A stretch of 38,600 nucleotides of DNA from Chloroflexota bacterium. Lineage in GTDB: Bacteria; Chloroflexota; UBA5177. Location: positions 1 through 38,600 of the forward strand of contig JAICWV010000015.1 in assembly GCA_025966365.1 (NCBI GenBank), in the 5' to 3' direction. Below, piece by piece: positions 8,434-15,706 of this stretch; the first letter of the stretch is position 1; every line of letters begins with the position of its first letter. The notes below the pieces were generated by a model that was given only the letters and a program-made list of their open reading frames with translations, searched no databases and had not been told where the DNA came from. Made by a program: the position numbers and the translations under genes.

Positions 8434-8658
8434 CTAGGTGTTGTTGGGCGTTCCCGCGCCGCTGGCGCCGAGAGTCGCAGGCGTGTCGGGATTGCCCGCG
8501 TTGGCGTTCAGCTCCACAGCGGCGGCCAGGCCCCCCTCAATCTCTTCGAGGAGTGAATTGTGCTTCAGCTTCTCGTCCTCGGGGCCCCCATCGGTCAGCT
8601 CATGGTCTTCGTTGGTCTCGCGACGCTCGACCTGCTGGTCGGCCATGTTCTCGTTCAC
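8434..8658 (-). CDS. Small acidic hydrophilic protein, unknown
   Basis: 74 residues from a GTG at 8658, chosen because AGGAGG lies 8 bases upstream; a longer frame from 8709 has no such signal. It is charged and low in hydrophobics: an N-terminal stretch of Glu/Asn/Gln/Arg, a middle 'DEKLKHNSLLEEIEGGLAAA' helix, then a Gly/Ala/Asn/Thr-rich tail ('GASGAGTPNNT'). It probably has a disordered tail and one helix. No family recognised. It stands between the exporter gene and the divergent methyltransferase gene. Confidence 0.55.
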   Translation of the reverse strand: MNENMADQQVERRETNEDHELTDGGPEDEKLKHNSLLEEIEGGLAAAVELNANAGNPDTPATLGASGAGTPNNT

Positions 8659-8779
8659 GGTGGCATCCTCCTCACTGCTTCGCAGTGCGTGTGCCAGGGA
8701 GTGCAACAATCATGCCGCCCGCCGTGGCGTAAGGGACCACCGTCCAACCCCCCCGGTCGGTACCCACTCATGGCGCATC

Positions 8780-8808
8780 TTGACGCGGTCCGTAATTGTG
8801 CGTATCCT
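8780..8808 (+). promoter_or_regulatory. Sigma70-type promoter TTGACG-17-TATCCT
   Basis: TTGACG at 8780-8785 and TATCCT at 8803-8808 are separated by exactly 17 bases, an optimal housekeeping promoter. The ATG of the methyltransferase gene is 24 bases beyond the -10 box, so the predicted leader is about 17 bases and contains no obvious Shine-Dalgarno sequence. Confidence 0.6.
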
Positions 8809-8831
8809 GTGGGCTACCGGACGGTGTCCTG

Positions 8832-9578
8832 ATGCAATCCAACGTCGAGCATTACCAGGCGCTCGCGCGTGTCTACCGCCTCTTCTACCACGACTACGAA
8901 GGGACAATGCGTGAGGAAGGGGCGTGGTTGGCTGCGCTGCTCCACCGCTTGGGGGCACGGACGGTGCTGGACGCGTGCTGTGGTATCGGCCGCCAGGCGA
9001 TTCCCCTGGCAGAGGCTGGATTCCTGGTGGTTGCAGCCGATCCCTGTGGTGCCATGCTGGCCGAGGCGAAGCGCCTCTCGGGGGAACGTGACCTCTCCAT
9101 CGCCTGGCTTCTCTCCGACTTTGAGGGCCTTTCAACGACACTTTCAGGGCAATTCGATGCCGTGATCGCACTTGGCAATGGGCTCTGTCACTGCCCGACG
9201 CGTGACGCGGTAGGGCGCGCTCTGGCCGCCCTCCGCCGCTTCAATGCGCCTGCCGGCGCGTGTGTGGTCGGAATCAAGGACTTTGACCGTCTCCGCGGGG
9301 CATCCAGACAGTCCCACGCCTACGGCCGGTGCGAGGAGGAGGGCATGACCAGCGACCTGACCCAGACCTGGGACGTTCAGGAGCCGCAGCTCATCTGCCG
9401 TACCGTCCTGCGCCGGAGGGACAGCGCCTCGGGGCGCGTGCAGTCGGAGGTTCGGGCCGAAACCAGGGAATACATGCTGGGAAGTGCCGAGCTACGGGAG
9501 GTCGCGGCTGAAGTGGGGTTCCGCTCAGTCGAGCCTCTGGCGCATCCGGGCGAAGCAGTCTATCTGCTCCGCCCCTGA
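8832..9578 (+). CDS. Class I SAM-dependent methyltransferase
   Basis: 248 residues from the ATG at 8832, preferred over an upstream in-frame start because it follows a good promoter. The Rossmann methyltransferase motifs are present: motif I 'VLDACCGIGRQAIPLAEAG' (SAM binding) near 42, 'VVAADPCGAMLAEAKR' with the acidic ribose ligand near 65, and 'FDAVIALGNGLCHC' (motif IV) near 110. The C-terminal beta region ('AETREYMLGSAELREVAAEVGF') resembles glycine/sarcosine N-methyltransferase-like proteins, but the substrate is unknown. Its TGA abuts the stop of the convergent small gene; both stops lie inside the palindrome CCTGATCAGG at 9574-9583. Confidence 0.85.
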   Translation: MQSNVEHYQALARVYRLFYHDYEGTMREEGAWLAALLHRLGARTVLDACCGIGRQAIPLAEAGFLVVAADPCGAMLAEAKRLSGERDLSIAWLLSDFEGLSTTLSGQFDAVIALGNGLCHCPTRDAVGRALAALRRFNAPAGACVVGIKDFDRLRGASRQSHAYGRCEEEGMTSDLTQTWDVQEPQLICRTVLRRRDSASGRVQSEVRAETREYMLGSAELREVAAEVGFRSVEPLAHPGEAVYLLRP

Positions 9579-9842
9579 TCAGGAGTGGGTGGCATCGTGC
9601 AGGTAGAGGCGCTGAAATTCCTCTTCTGCCTTTCGATAGATCTGTGGCCGGTGTTGTTTCCACTCCGTCAGCTTCCCCAGGACGATGGTTTGCTCCCGTC
9701 TCAGGTGGGCGCGCACACCTTCCTCGGCCGAGTCGAGATCAACCGTTTGCATGTTGAGAAGGAGCGCGCGCAGGCGATGCATCTCCGCCAGGATGGCGTG
9801 GTACACCGCCTCGTTCTTCTTCTCGTCGGTCGAAGTCATCAT
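9579..9842 (-). CDS. Small helical protein, unknown
   Basis: 87 residues starting at tandem ATGs (9842/9839). Almost the whole chain is predicted helical and highly charged ('EAVYHAILAEMHRLRALLLN', 'AHLRREQTIVLGKLTEWKQH', 'YRKAEEEFQRLYLH'). The regular heptad-like hydrophobic spacing suggests a helical hairpin or coiled coil. There is no signal peptide or known motif. A longer in-frame frame (to 9971) would run into the divergent secreted-protein gene and is rejected. Confidence 0.6.
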   Translation of the reverse strand: MMTSTDEKKNEAVYHAILAEMHRLRALLLNMQTVDLDSAEEGVRAHLRREQTIVLGKLTEWKQHRPQIYRKAEEEFQRLYLHDATHS

Positions 9843-9906
9843 TGCCCCCAGACTCCATCGTATCGGGTATGATGGCGGGTCCAACTTTTCCCAGCAGAGG
9901 TAACCT

Positions 9907-10506
9907 GTGCGCAATCCGATTTCACCCGTCCCGGCGCTGCTTGTCGCCACACTGGCTGCGGCCGCCTGCACCGGCAGCGTCCTGGCGGCGACTCATCCGG
10001 TCGGCGCCGCCACGTTTATCCTGAAGCGCTCCGACGTGCCGGCAAGCTTCAATGCCAAAACCGACTATGTGCGTCCAGTTTCATTTGCGGACGCCCTGAC
10101 CCGCTACAGCGTCAAGGCAGCCACGCTGACCAAGAAGGGCCTCGTAAACGGCTACGAGTCGGGGTTCACTCGCCGCTACAACGGAAAGAGCACGGCGCCA
10201 GGTTTCTACGGTGTGGCCGATAACGTGACCCAGTTCAAGTCCACCTCCGGCGCTCACTGGTTCTTCCAGCACATGAAACGGGCAGGGTACGGGACGCTGT
10301 CGACGGCTGTTCCGTCGATTGGGGATGAGGTCGTCGCCATCCATACCGGAACGGAGCATGGCTCTCGGATTGCCGACATCACGTTCCGGCACGGCGATTT
10401 TGTGGTCAGCGTGAGTACATCCTATATCGGTAAGTCCGATCCTCTGCCCAAAGCGGTCCACTTCGCCAAACTCATCGATCATCGTTTGACGGCGCATTCC
10501 GAGTAG
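9907..10506 (+). CDS. Secreted protein of unknown function
   Basis: 199 residues from a GTG preceded by AGAGGTAAC. Residues 1-27 form a signal peptide ('PALLVATLAAAACTGSVLA'); a Cys at 21 is a poor lipobox, so soluble export is favoured. The mature part has a pattern 'ADNVTQFKSTSGAHWFFQHM' and 'PSIGDEVVAIHTG' followed by 'ADITFRHGDFVVSVS'. This resembles actinobacterial/Chloroflexota exported proteins in which a DUF-type alpha/beta domain senses or binds something at the surface, but I cannot name the family. A TATGAT at 9868-9873 is a possible -10 box. Confidence 0.7.
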   Translation: MRNPISPVPALLVATLAAAACTGSVLAATHPVGAATFILKRSDVPASFNAKTDYVRPVSFADALTRYSVKAATLTKKGLVNGYESGFTRRYNGKSTAPGFYGVADNVTQFKSTSGAHWFFQHMKRAGYGTLSTAVPSIGDEVVAIHTGTEHGSRIADITFRHGDFVVSVSTSYIGKSDPLPKAVHFAKLIDHRLTAHSE

Positions 10507-10546
10507 AGGTACGCATCTTGCCGGTTCGTGGACCAAAGGAGGAGTC

Positions 10547-10918
10547 ATGAGCCAGCACGATCAGAACACCTCCCCCGGATACCCGGGATCGGACGCGCCG
10601 CAGCCCGAGCAGACGCAAGACACGCACCAGAGCGTGGGTGAGAAGATACGCGAGTTTGTGAGCGGGGTCTTCGGGGGGACGACCGAAGAAACGGCAGAGA
10701 ACGCGCCGGAGCTTCTCGATGCTGGCGTCGATCCGGAAGAGCGGCGTGATTTAGGTCTCGGGGTCGCGGACGTGGAAGAGGATCCCTACCAGGGCAGCGC
10801 GGGCTCGAAGGCGCTCGATATGATCAGCGATGAGATTCCGGGGCGAGACGCTCCACCGGACTCGGCGCTCTACCCGCTCGACGAAAACGACGACTCGGCC
10901 AGTGTTCCAGCGGATTAA
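10547..10918 (+). CDS. Acidic, probably disordered protein, unknown
   Basis: 123 residues with a near-perfect ribosome binding site (AAAGGAGGAGTC before ATG), implying strong translation. It is very acidic and low in aromatics. It has a short amphipathic helix 'SVGEKIREFVSGVFGG' near 27-42, then 'ELLDAGVDPEERRDLGLGVA' and an Asp/Ser-rich end. There is no signal peptide. The composition suggests a stress-type or scaffold-like hydrophilic protein, but no family is recognised. It converges on cutA with 3 bases between the stops. Confidence 0.65.
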   Translation: MSQHDQNTSPGYPGSDAPQPEQTQDTHQSVGEKIREFVSGVFGGTTEETAENAPELLDAGVDPEERRDLGLGVADVEEDPYQGSAGSKALDMISDEIPGRDAPPDSALYPLDENDDSASVPAD

Positions 10919-10921
10919 CGG

Positions 10922-11248
10922 TCAGGACGGGACGGAAACCTGGCTCTCCAGCCAGGCGATGTAATCCGAATGCCCGGCAACAACGGGCACAGCCAGGATC
11001 TCGGGCACATCGTAGGGGTGGTTCTCGCGGATCACCTCTTGTAGGCCCGTGTAGGCCCGCTCGGTGGTCTTGATCAGGCAGAGCCACTCTTCAGCCGTCT
11101 CGATTGCTCCCTCCCACCAGTAGGTGCTCCGCAGCGGTCCCAGCACCTGAACGCAGGCTGCCAGGCGGCGTTCGACCAGCACGCGCGCGATCGTCTCCGC
11201 TGCCTCCCTGGAATCCACCGTGGTGAAGACCTGAATGGCGTCGGTCAT
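10922..11248 (-). CDS. cutA: CutA-like divalent cation tolerance protein
   Basis: 108 residues, the standard CutA length. Family motifs are clear: 'SREAAETIARVLVERRLAAC' with the conserved Cys, 'STYWWEGAIETAEEWLCLIKT' (the W-W-x-G-x-I core) and 'HPYDVPEILAVPVVAGHSDYIAWLE' at the C-terminus. CutA forms a very stable trimer of PII-like fold; it was linked to copper tolerance in E. coli, but its precise role is unsettled. Its ATG overlaps the stop of the alpha-glucosidase gene (ATGA), so it is translationally coupled to it. Confidence 0.93.
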   Translation of the reverse strand: MTDAIQVFTTVDSREAAETIARVLVERRLAACVQVLGPLRSTYWWEGAIETAEEWLCLIKTTERAYTGLQEVIRENHPYDVPEILAVPVVAGHSDYIAWLESQVSVPS

Positions 11249-12852
11249 GCGCCCTCGATCTGGATCACGAGTCCTTCGTTGGGTCGGAGGACGAGCGGAT
11301 CCAGGCCGTCCACCGACTCCCGATCGAGGTGCGTTGAGAGGACCTGACCGGGCTTCGTGCCGGGGAGCAGGACCGTCCGCGGGTCCGAGGTCAGATTGAG
11401 CGCGATTAGCCAGGATTCGCCGTCCGCCTCACGTTCGTACACAACTGTTCCGTCTTCACTCTCACGGGGACGATATGCACCCAGCGCCAGAGCCGGAGAG
11501 GAGCGCCGCAGCGATAGGAGCCGGGCGGTGAGGGTGAGCATGGATCGGGGATCGTTCCGCTCGACCTCGACGTTCACGCGATCGGCATCGGCTGATACCG
11601 GCAGCCAGGGCTCGACGTTCGGCGGGCAAAAGCCGGCGTGGGGGCCGCTGGTCCACTGCATGGGCGTCCGCTCCGCATCGCGCCCCTGTCCCGGCACGCC
11701 GTGGCCGGCCGGGTCCTGGAGTTTCTCTACCGGAATGGGCACATCCTGCATGCCGAGCTCGTCGCCGTAGTACAGGGTCGGCGTTCCGCGCAATGTCAGC
11801 AACAGCATGGTCGCCACCCGCGCCTGCTCCGTGCCGAGACGCGAGGCCAGGCGGGATACGTCATGGTTTCCCAGAACGTAGTTGGGCCAGGCGTCCGGCT
11901 GGATCGCACCTTCCACGCTGTCGACGACGGTCCGAACAGTCTCCGAGGTCCAGGGGCCGAAGAGGAGCCCGAAGTTAAAGGGCATATGGATCTCGTCCAG
12001 ATCGGATCCGTAGTAGGATGCCCAGACCGGCCAGTCGAAGATGTGGATCTCGGCCACCGCCATGCGCGGCGACTGCTCGCTGTATTCGTCGAGCACGGAG
12101 CGCAGTCGCCGGAAGGTGGCGTGGATATCCTCGTGCCCCTTGTCGTGGGGATGGAGGAAGGCGTCATACTCATCCGGGGCGCCCGTGTGTGCGGGATTCG
12201 GTGGATTATTCCGCATGGCCGGGTCTTTCATGATGAGGTGGGCGGCGTCGATGCGGAAGCCGTCCACGCCACGCTCCATCCAGAAGCGCAGCACATCGAA
12301 CATGGCCGCTTCCACCTCGGGATTGCGCCAGTTCAGGTCGGGCTGCTCCTTCAGGAAGGAGTGAAGGTAGTACTGGCCGGTTTGCTCGTCCCGCTCCCAG
12401 GCGCCGCCGCCGAAGATGCTCTGCCAGTTGTTGGGCGGCGAGCCGTCCGGCCCGGCGTCGGCCCAGACGTACCAGTCGCGGCGGGGATTATCGCGCGAGG
12501 AGCGCGACTCGACGAACCAGGGGTGGCGATCCGAGGTGTGGTTGATCACGTAGTCGATGATGATCTTCATGCCGCGCCCGTGCAGCGCCGCAGTCAGGGC
12601 GTCGAAGTCGGCCAGCGACCCGAACTGGGGATCGACGTCAACGTAGTTGGAGACGTCGTAGCCGAAGTCGGCCATGGGGGATGGGAAGAAGGGCGAGAGC
12701 CAGACCGCGTCCACGCGCAGCACGTCGTGCAGGTAGCCGACCTTCTCGGTGATCCCGGCGATATTGCCGATGCCGTCGCCATCAGTATCCAGATAGCTTC
12801 GCGGGTAGATCTGGTACACCACGCCACTCTGCCACCACAGCGGTTGCGTCAT
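11245..12852 (-). CDS. GH13 alpha-glucosidase (oligo-1,6/alpha-1,4-glucosidase type)
   Basis: 535 residues. The start is the ATG at 12852 with GGAGGAAGTG just upstream; the frame stays open to 13185 but that extension is antisense to the FRG gene. GH13 conserved regions are all present: 'DYVINHTSDRHPWF' (region I), 'GVDGFRIDAAHLI' with nucleophile Asp202, 'MAVAEIHIFD' with acid/base Glu268, and 'YVLGNHDVSRLASR' with Asp331. 'WWQSGVVYQIYPRSYLDTDG' at the N-terminus with a Ca-binding-like D-x-D-G-D-G is typical of the oligo-1,6-glucosidase/alpha-glucosidase subfamily. There is no signal peptide, so it acts on imported maltodextrins, isomaltose or sucrose-like sugars in the cytoplasm. No sugar transporter is adjacent. 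Confidence 0.93.
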   Translation of the reverse strand: MTQPLWWQSGVVYQIYPRSYLDTDGDGIGNIAGITEKVGYLHDVLRVDAVWLSPFFPSPMADFGYDVSNYVDVDPQFGSLADFDALTAALHGRGMKIIIDYVINHTSDRHPWFVESRSSRDNPRRDWYVWADAGPDGSPPNNWQSIFGGGAWERDEQTGQYYLHSFLKEQPDLNWRNPEVEAAMFDVLRFWMERGVDGFRIDAAHLIMKDPAMRNNPPNPAHTGAPDEYDAFLHPHDKGHEDIHATFRRLRSVLDEYSEQSPRMAVAEIHIFDWPVWASYYGSDLDEIHMPFNFGLLFGPWTSETVRTVVDSVEGAIQPDAWPNYVLGNHDVSRLASRLGTEQARVATMLLLTLRGTPTLYYGDELGMQDVPIPVEKLQDPAGHGVPGQGRDAERTPMQWTSGPHAGFCPPNVEPWLPVSADADRVNVEVERNDPRSMLTLTARLLSLRRSSPALALGAYRPRESEDGTVVYEREADGESWLIALNLTSDPRTVLLPGTKPGQVLSTHLDRESVDGLDPLVLRPNEGLVIQIEGA

Positions 12853-12926
12853 CACTTCCTCCAGCCGCGATTTGTGGGCCACGCTCAACATGGTAGTAGC
12901 TGATAGCGTGAAAGGAGGTGCCGGGC

Positions 12927-13763
12927 ATGGAAGATCTTCGCGTGTCGAGCTGGAACGAGCTGACCGAAGCGCTCTTCGCCGGCTCATGGCAGCCGGACAT
13001 CGAGCGGTTCCGCTCCCCATTTGTGTTCCGGGGCATGACCTGCGCCCGATACGACCTGACCACCAGTCTGGCGCGCAGCACGGGGCCGCGCCAGCTGGAA
13101 GACCACATCCTTCGGGCGTTCCGGAAGTACGCCTACGCGCCGGCGCTCGACTCCTACTCGGTCTGGCAGTGGCTGGCCCTGGCACAGCATCACGGGCTCA
13201 GTACTCGCCTGCTGGACTGGACGTACTCGCCGCTGGTTGCCATGCACTTTGTCACCGAAGGGCCGGAGCACCTGGACGAGGACGGTGTGATCTGGGCGGT
13301 GGACCATACCAAAACCAACGCACTGCTCCCGTCCAGCCTCAGCGCGCTCCTGGAGGACGAAGGGACGGCGGTCTTCACCGCCGATATGTTGAGCCGGGCG
13401 GCGCAGTCGTTGCGTGCCTTTGACGCGCTCTCCCGTGAGCCGTTCGTGGCCTTCTTCGAGCCGCCGTCACTGGACGAGCGGATCATCAACCAGTACGCGC
13501 TCTTCTCATTGGTCTCCGACCCGCAAGTGCGGCTGGACGAGTGGCTGTCGAAGCATCCGGATGTGTACCGGCGCATCATCGTGCCCAGGGAGCTCAAGCC
13601 GGAGGTCCGCGACCGTCTGGACAACTCCAACATCACCGAGCGCGTGCTCTATCCGGGTCTGGATGGGCTCACCCGCTGGCTGAATCGCTACTACTCTCCG
13701 AGGTTGAAGACGGTTGAGCGGCATCACGGTCAGCTTCCGGCCGACCCGGCAGGGAGTCGATGA
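12927..13763 (+). CDS. FRG-domain protein
   Basis: 278 residues. The ATG at 12927 is chosen because AAAGGAGG lies 8 bases upstream; the in-frame GTG at 12918 is inside that site. The FRG domain is recognisable from 'SPFVFRGMTCARYDLTTSLA' (the F-R-G motif near residue 35) and 'WLALAQHHGLSTRLLDWTYS' near residue 80, followed by 'PLVAMHFVTE'. FRG domains occur alone or fused to other domains in bacteria and phage; their chemistry is not settled and some occur in defence islands. It is divergent from the alpha-glucosidase gene (74 bases) and its last 95 bases overlap the convergent GNAT gene. Confidence 0.88.
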   Translation: MEDLRVSSWNELTEALFAGSWQPDIERFRSPFVFRGMTCARYDLTTSLARSTGPRQLEDHILRAFRKYAYAPALDSYSVWQWLALAQHHGLSTRLLDWTYSPLVAMHFVTEGPEHLDEDGVIWAVDHTKTNALLPSSLSALLEDEGTAVFTADMLSRAAQSLRAFDALSREPFVAFFEPPSLDERIINQYALFSLVSDPQVRLDEWLSKHPDVYRRIIVPRELKPEVRDRLDNSNITERVLYPGLDGLTRWLNRYYSPRLKTVERHHGQLPADPAGSR

Positions 13764-14322
13764 TACCCACCACCTGAAACCACTCCGGCTCCGGCGCGGG
13801 ATTGCGCTCGATGCGCATCCCAGCGCGGCGCATGACCGCCATCGAGGCCTCGTTGTCATAGCTGGTCTGGGCGATGATGCGATCAAGGTTCCAGGCGCTG
13901 AAGCCGTAGTCGATCAGGGCGCGGACCGTTTCCGTGGCGTAGCCCTGCCGGCGAACGTCAGGGGCCAGGGCATAGAAGAGTCCCACCTGTGGGACGTTGT
14001 GCGCGCGGCGAGCAGGTGGGATATCGGCGAAGGAGGGCAGCAGGCCGAACGGTCCCATGGCCGGAACGAGCCCGCAGGAGCCGATGACCGTGTCGTCCGC
14101 TCGGCGGACAATGGCCCGGTCGCCGTAGGGCGGCTGGAAAAGAGCGGCGAGCTGCTCGGCGTTGTCGATGCTCCAGCGCAGCCAGGCAGCCCGCTCCTCT
14201 CTCGTCGCTGGGGCGTAATCGAGGAGGGCGGCATGGATGGCGTCGAGGTCGGAGGAGATGAATGGCCGGATCACCAGCCTGTCTGTGACCAGCGGCGGCA
14301 TGGCGGTGGGTGAATTGGACAT
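13669..14322 (-). CDS. RimJ/RimL-type GNAT acetyltransferase with overprinted Ser-rich tail
   Basis: 217 residues. 'LVTDRLVIRPFISSDLDAIH' is the usual opening of RimJ/RimL-like enzymes. 'VGLFYALAPDVRRQGYATET' contains the acetyl-CoA loop (R-x-Q-G-Y-A-T-E), then 'DYGFSAWNLDRIIAQTSYDN' and 'SMAVMRRAGMRIERNPA'. The acceptor is unknown. The final 20-25 residues are a Ser/Asp/Ala-rich low-complexity tail lying entirely within the 95-bp overlap with the FRG gene, as in the other overlapping GNAT at 4.8-5.4 kb. The functional domain probably ends before the tail. Confidence 0.87.
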   Translation of the reverse strand: MSNSPTAMPPLVTDRLVIRPFISSDLDAIHAALLDYAPATREERAAWLRWSIDNAEQLAALFQPPYGDRAIVRRADDTVIGSCGLVPAMGPFGLLPSFADIPPARRAHNVPQVGLFYALAPDVRRQGYATETVRALIDYGFSAWNLDRIIAQTSYDNEASMAVMRRAGMRIERNPAPEPEWFQVVGIIDSLPGRPEADRDAAQPSSTSESSSDSASG

Positions 14323-14513
14323 GATGACCTGCCATTATCCACGGCTGCCGTGCGCTAACGGCATCAACCCGTCACTGCGTCCATGTCTGTATGGGAATTG
14401 GACGAGGTGTACTCGGGCCCAATGCACGCCCGACACGCCATCGCCTCAAATGTGGTGCCGATTCGCAACCACCTCAAATATGGGGCCACTTACAACTGCC
14501 GGTAGAAGCGTCG

Positions 14514-14532
14514 GGCCGATTTGCAATCGGCC
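14514..14532. repeat. Perfect palindrome GGCCGATT-TGC-AATCGGCC
   Basis: An 8-base stem with a 3-base loop, at the junction between the two opposing repeat groups. It may be a hairpin or protein-binding site. No T-run follows, so it is not a classical terminator. Confidence 0.6.
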
Positions 14533-14583
14533 GCCACATTTCAGGTGGTTGCAAGTCGGCCGCCACGTTTCAGGTGGTTGCCC

Positions 14584-14612
14584 GTCTGCCCTGCGTTTGA
14601 GGTGCGGCAGAC
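14584..14612. repeat. Hairpin GTCTGCC...GGCAGAC in the last repeat unit
   Basis: A perfect 7-bp inverted repeat (14584-14590 with 14606-14612) flanks the most divergent repeat copy. It could be the end of the repeat element. The stretch 14613-14700 shows nothing recognisable. Confidence 0.45.
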
Positions 14613-14707
14613 AGGAACAGGGCCTATGGCCCACTACCCCGGTGACTCATTCCCCTGTACGGCGGCGTCGCTCCGGCTCCAGACTGAATGTGCGAGTCGC
14701 TTACTCC

Positions 14708-14739
14708 GCGCGCCGCGGTGCGCAAGCGCCGTGGCGCGC
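14708..14739. promoter_or_regulatory. Very GC-rich hairpin upstream of psuG
   Basis: GCGCGCC at 14708-14714 pairs with GGCGCGC at 14733-14739, and GCGC at 14720-14723 can pair with GCGC at 14726-14729 around an AA loop. It ends 37 bases before the psuG ATG. A TAGGAT follows at 14759-14764. It could be a transcription roadblock, an attenuator or simply GC-rich DNA. Confidence 0.3.
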
Positions 14740-14776
14740 CCTCCCCCTGTCGGTGCGGTAGGATGAGGCCGCAGTG

Positions 14777-15706
14777 ATGAACGGTCTCATCCGCATCCGT
14801 CCTGATGTTCGCGATGCCACCGACCGCGGCCAGCCGGTGGTGGCACTGGAGAGCACCCTCTTCGTCCACGGCCTGCCTCCCCCGATGAACCTGGAGGTGG
14901 CCACCGAAATCGAGCGCATCGTGCGGGACGAGGGCGGCGTGCCCGCAACCATCGGACTGTTCCGCGGACAGATCGTGGTCGGCCTGACCTCCAAGGAGAT
15001 CGAGCAGCTAAGCACGGGGGCGGACGTGCCCAAGGTGAGCGTGCGCGACCTGCCTATTGCCCTCGCCCGCGGCTCCGACGGGGCAACCACGGTGGCCAGC
15101 ACCTCGGTCCTGGCCGTTCGCGCCGGCATTCCCATCTTCGCCACCGGTGGGCTCGGCGGCGTCCACCGTGGCGCGGCCGACAGCTGGGACGAGTCGGCCG
15201 ATCTGGTGACGCTCAGCCGCACGCCGATTACCGTCGTCTGCGCCGGTGTCAAATCGATCCTCGACGTCGCCGCGACCCTGGAACGGCTGGAGTCTCTTTC
15301 TGTCTCCGTTGTGGGATTTCGGACCAGTCGCTTTCCCGGCTTCTATCTGGCCGATTCCGGGTTCGATCTTGACTGGTCGGTCTCCAACGAGGAGGAGGTG
15401 GCGGCGATCATGGCAGTGCGGGTGGCGCTGGCAGCGGAGAGCGCGCTGGTGGTGGCCAATCCCATTCCGGCAGAGAAGGAGCTGGACCGGGGTCTGCACG
15501 ACCGGGTTCTTGAAGAAGCGCTGGCGGCCGCGTCACGTACCGGAATATCCGGCAAGGCGGTGACTCCCTTCGTCCTCGACCACTTTCACCGCGCCACCGA
15601 GGACCGCAGCCTGCGCGTGAACATGGACATCATCTACAACAATGCGCGACTGGCGGCGCGGATCGCGCGTGCCCACGCCGGACAACGGGCGGCCGCCGGG
15701 GAGTGA
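14777..15706 (+). CDS. psuG: Pseudouridine-5'-phosphate glycosidase
   Basis: 309 residues. The ATG at 14777 has GAGG 8 bases upstream; a GTG directly before it is the alternative. PsuG splits pseudouridine 5'-phosphate into uracil and ribose 5-phosphate. Hallmarks: 'PVVALESTLFVHGLPPPMNL' near the N-terminus, 'GGVPATIGLFRGQIVVGLT', 'TTVASTSVLAVRAGIPIFATGGLGGVHRG', with active-site Lys in 'VVCAGVKSILD', and the C-terminal 'GISGKAVTPFVLDHFH'. Length fits the family. Its stop overlaps the GTG of the kinase gene (GTGA), giving the classical psuG-kinase pair in which the kinase makes the substrate. Confidence 0.95.
   Translation: MNGLIRIRPDVRDATDRGQPVVALESTLFVHGLPPPMNLEVATEIERIVRDEGGVPATIGLFRGQIVVGLTSKEIEQLSTGADVPKVSVRDLPIALARGSDGATTVASTSVLAVRAGIPIFATGGLGGVHRGAADSWDESADLVTLSRTPITVVCAGVKSILDVAATLERLESLSVSVVGFRTSRFPGFYLADSGFDLDWSVSNEEEVAAIMAVRVALAAESALVVANPIPAEKELDRGLHDRVLEEALAAASRTGISGKAVTPFVLDHFHRATEDRSLRVNMDIIYNNARLAARIARAHAGQRAAAGE

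Larger units (their letters stand above)
14442..14612. repeat. Cluster of degenerate 28-29 bp repeats in inverted orientation
   Basis: This occupies much of the only gene-free stretch over 300 bases (14323-14776). Two units (cores CCTCAAA at 14444 and 14472) read in one direction. Three units (cores at about 14539, 14568 and 14596) read in the other, with a period of 28-29 bp. The segment 14457-14487 is an inverted copy of 14529-14560 with about four mismatches and one indel. Repeated short boxes of this kind occur at IS21-type element ends, but no transposase is present, so this may be an IS remnant or a genome-specific interspersed repeat. Confidence 0.6.

Noticed and set aside
11638-12903. 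Plus-strand open frame of 421 codons
   Set aside because: Antisense to the GH13 enzyme, which has all four conserved regions.
12853-13185. N-terminal extension of the alpha-glucosidase
   Set aside because: The extension is antisense to the FRG gene and Arg/Ser/Pro-rich; the ATG at 12852 has a strong ribosome binding site and starts at the family's usual N-terminus.
14442-14612. Possible CRISPR array
   Set aside because: Units are adjacent without unique spacers and occur in opposite orientations; no cas genes are nearby.
14237-14761. Open frame of 174 codons across the repeat region
   Set aside because: It starts antisense inside the GNAT gene, runs through the repeats, and has no start signal or protein-like composition.
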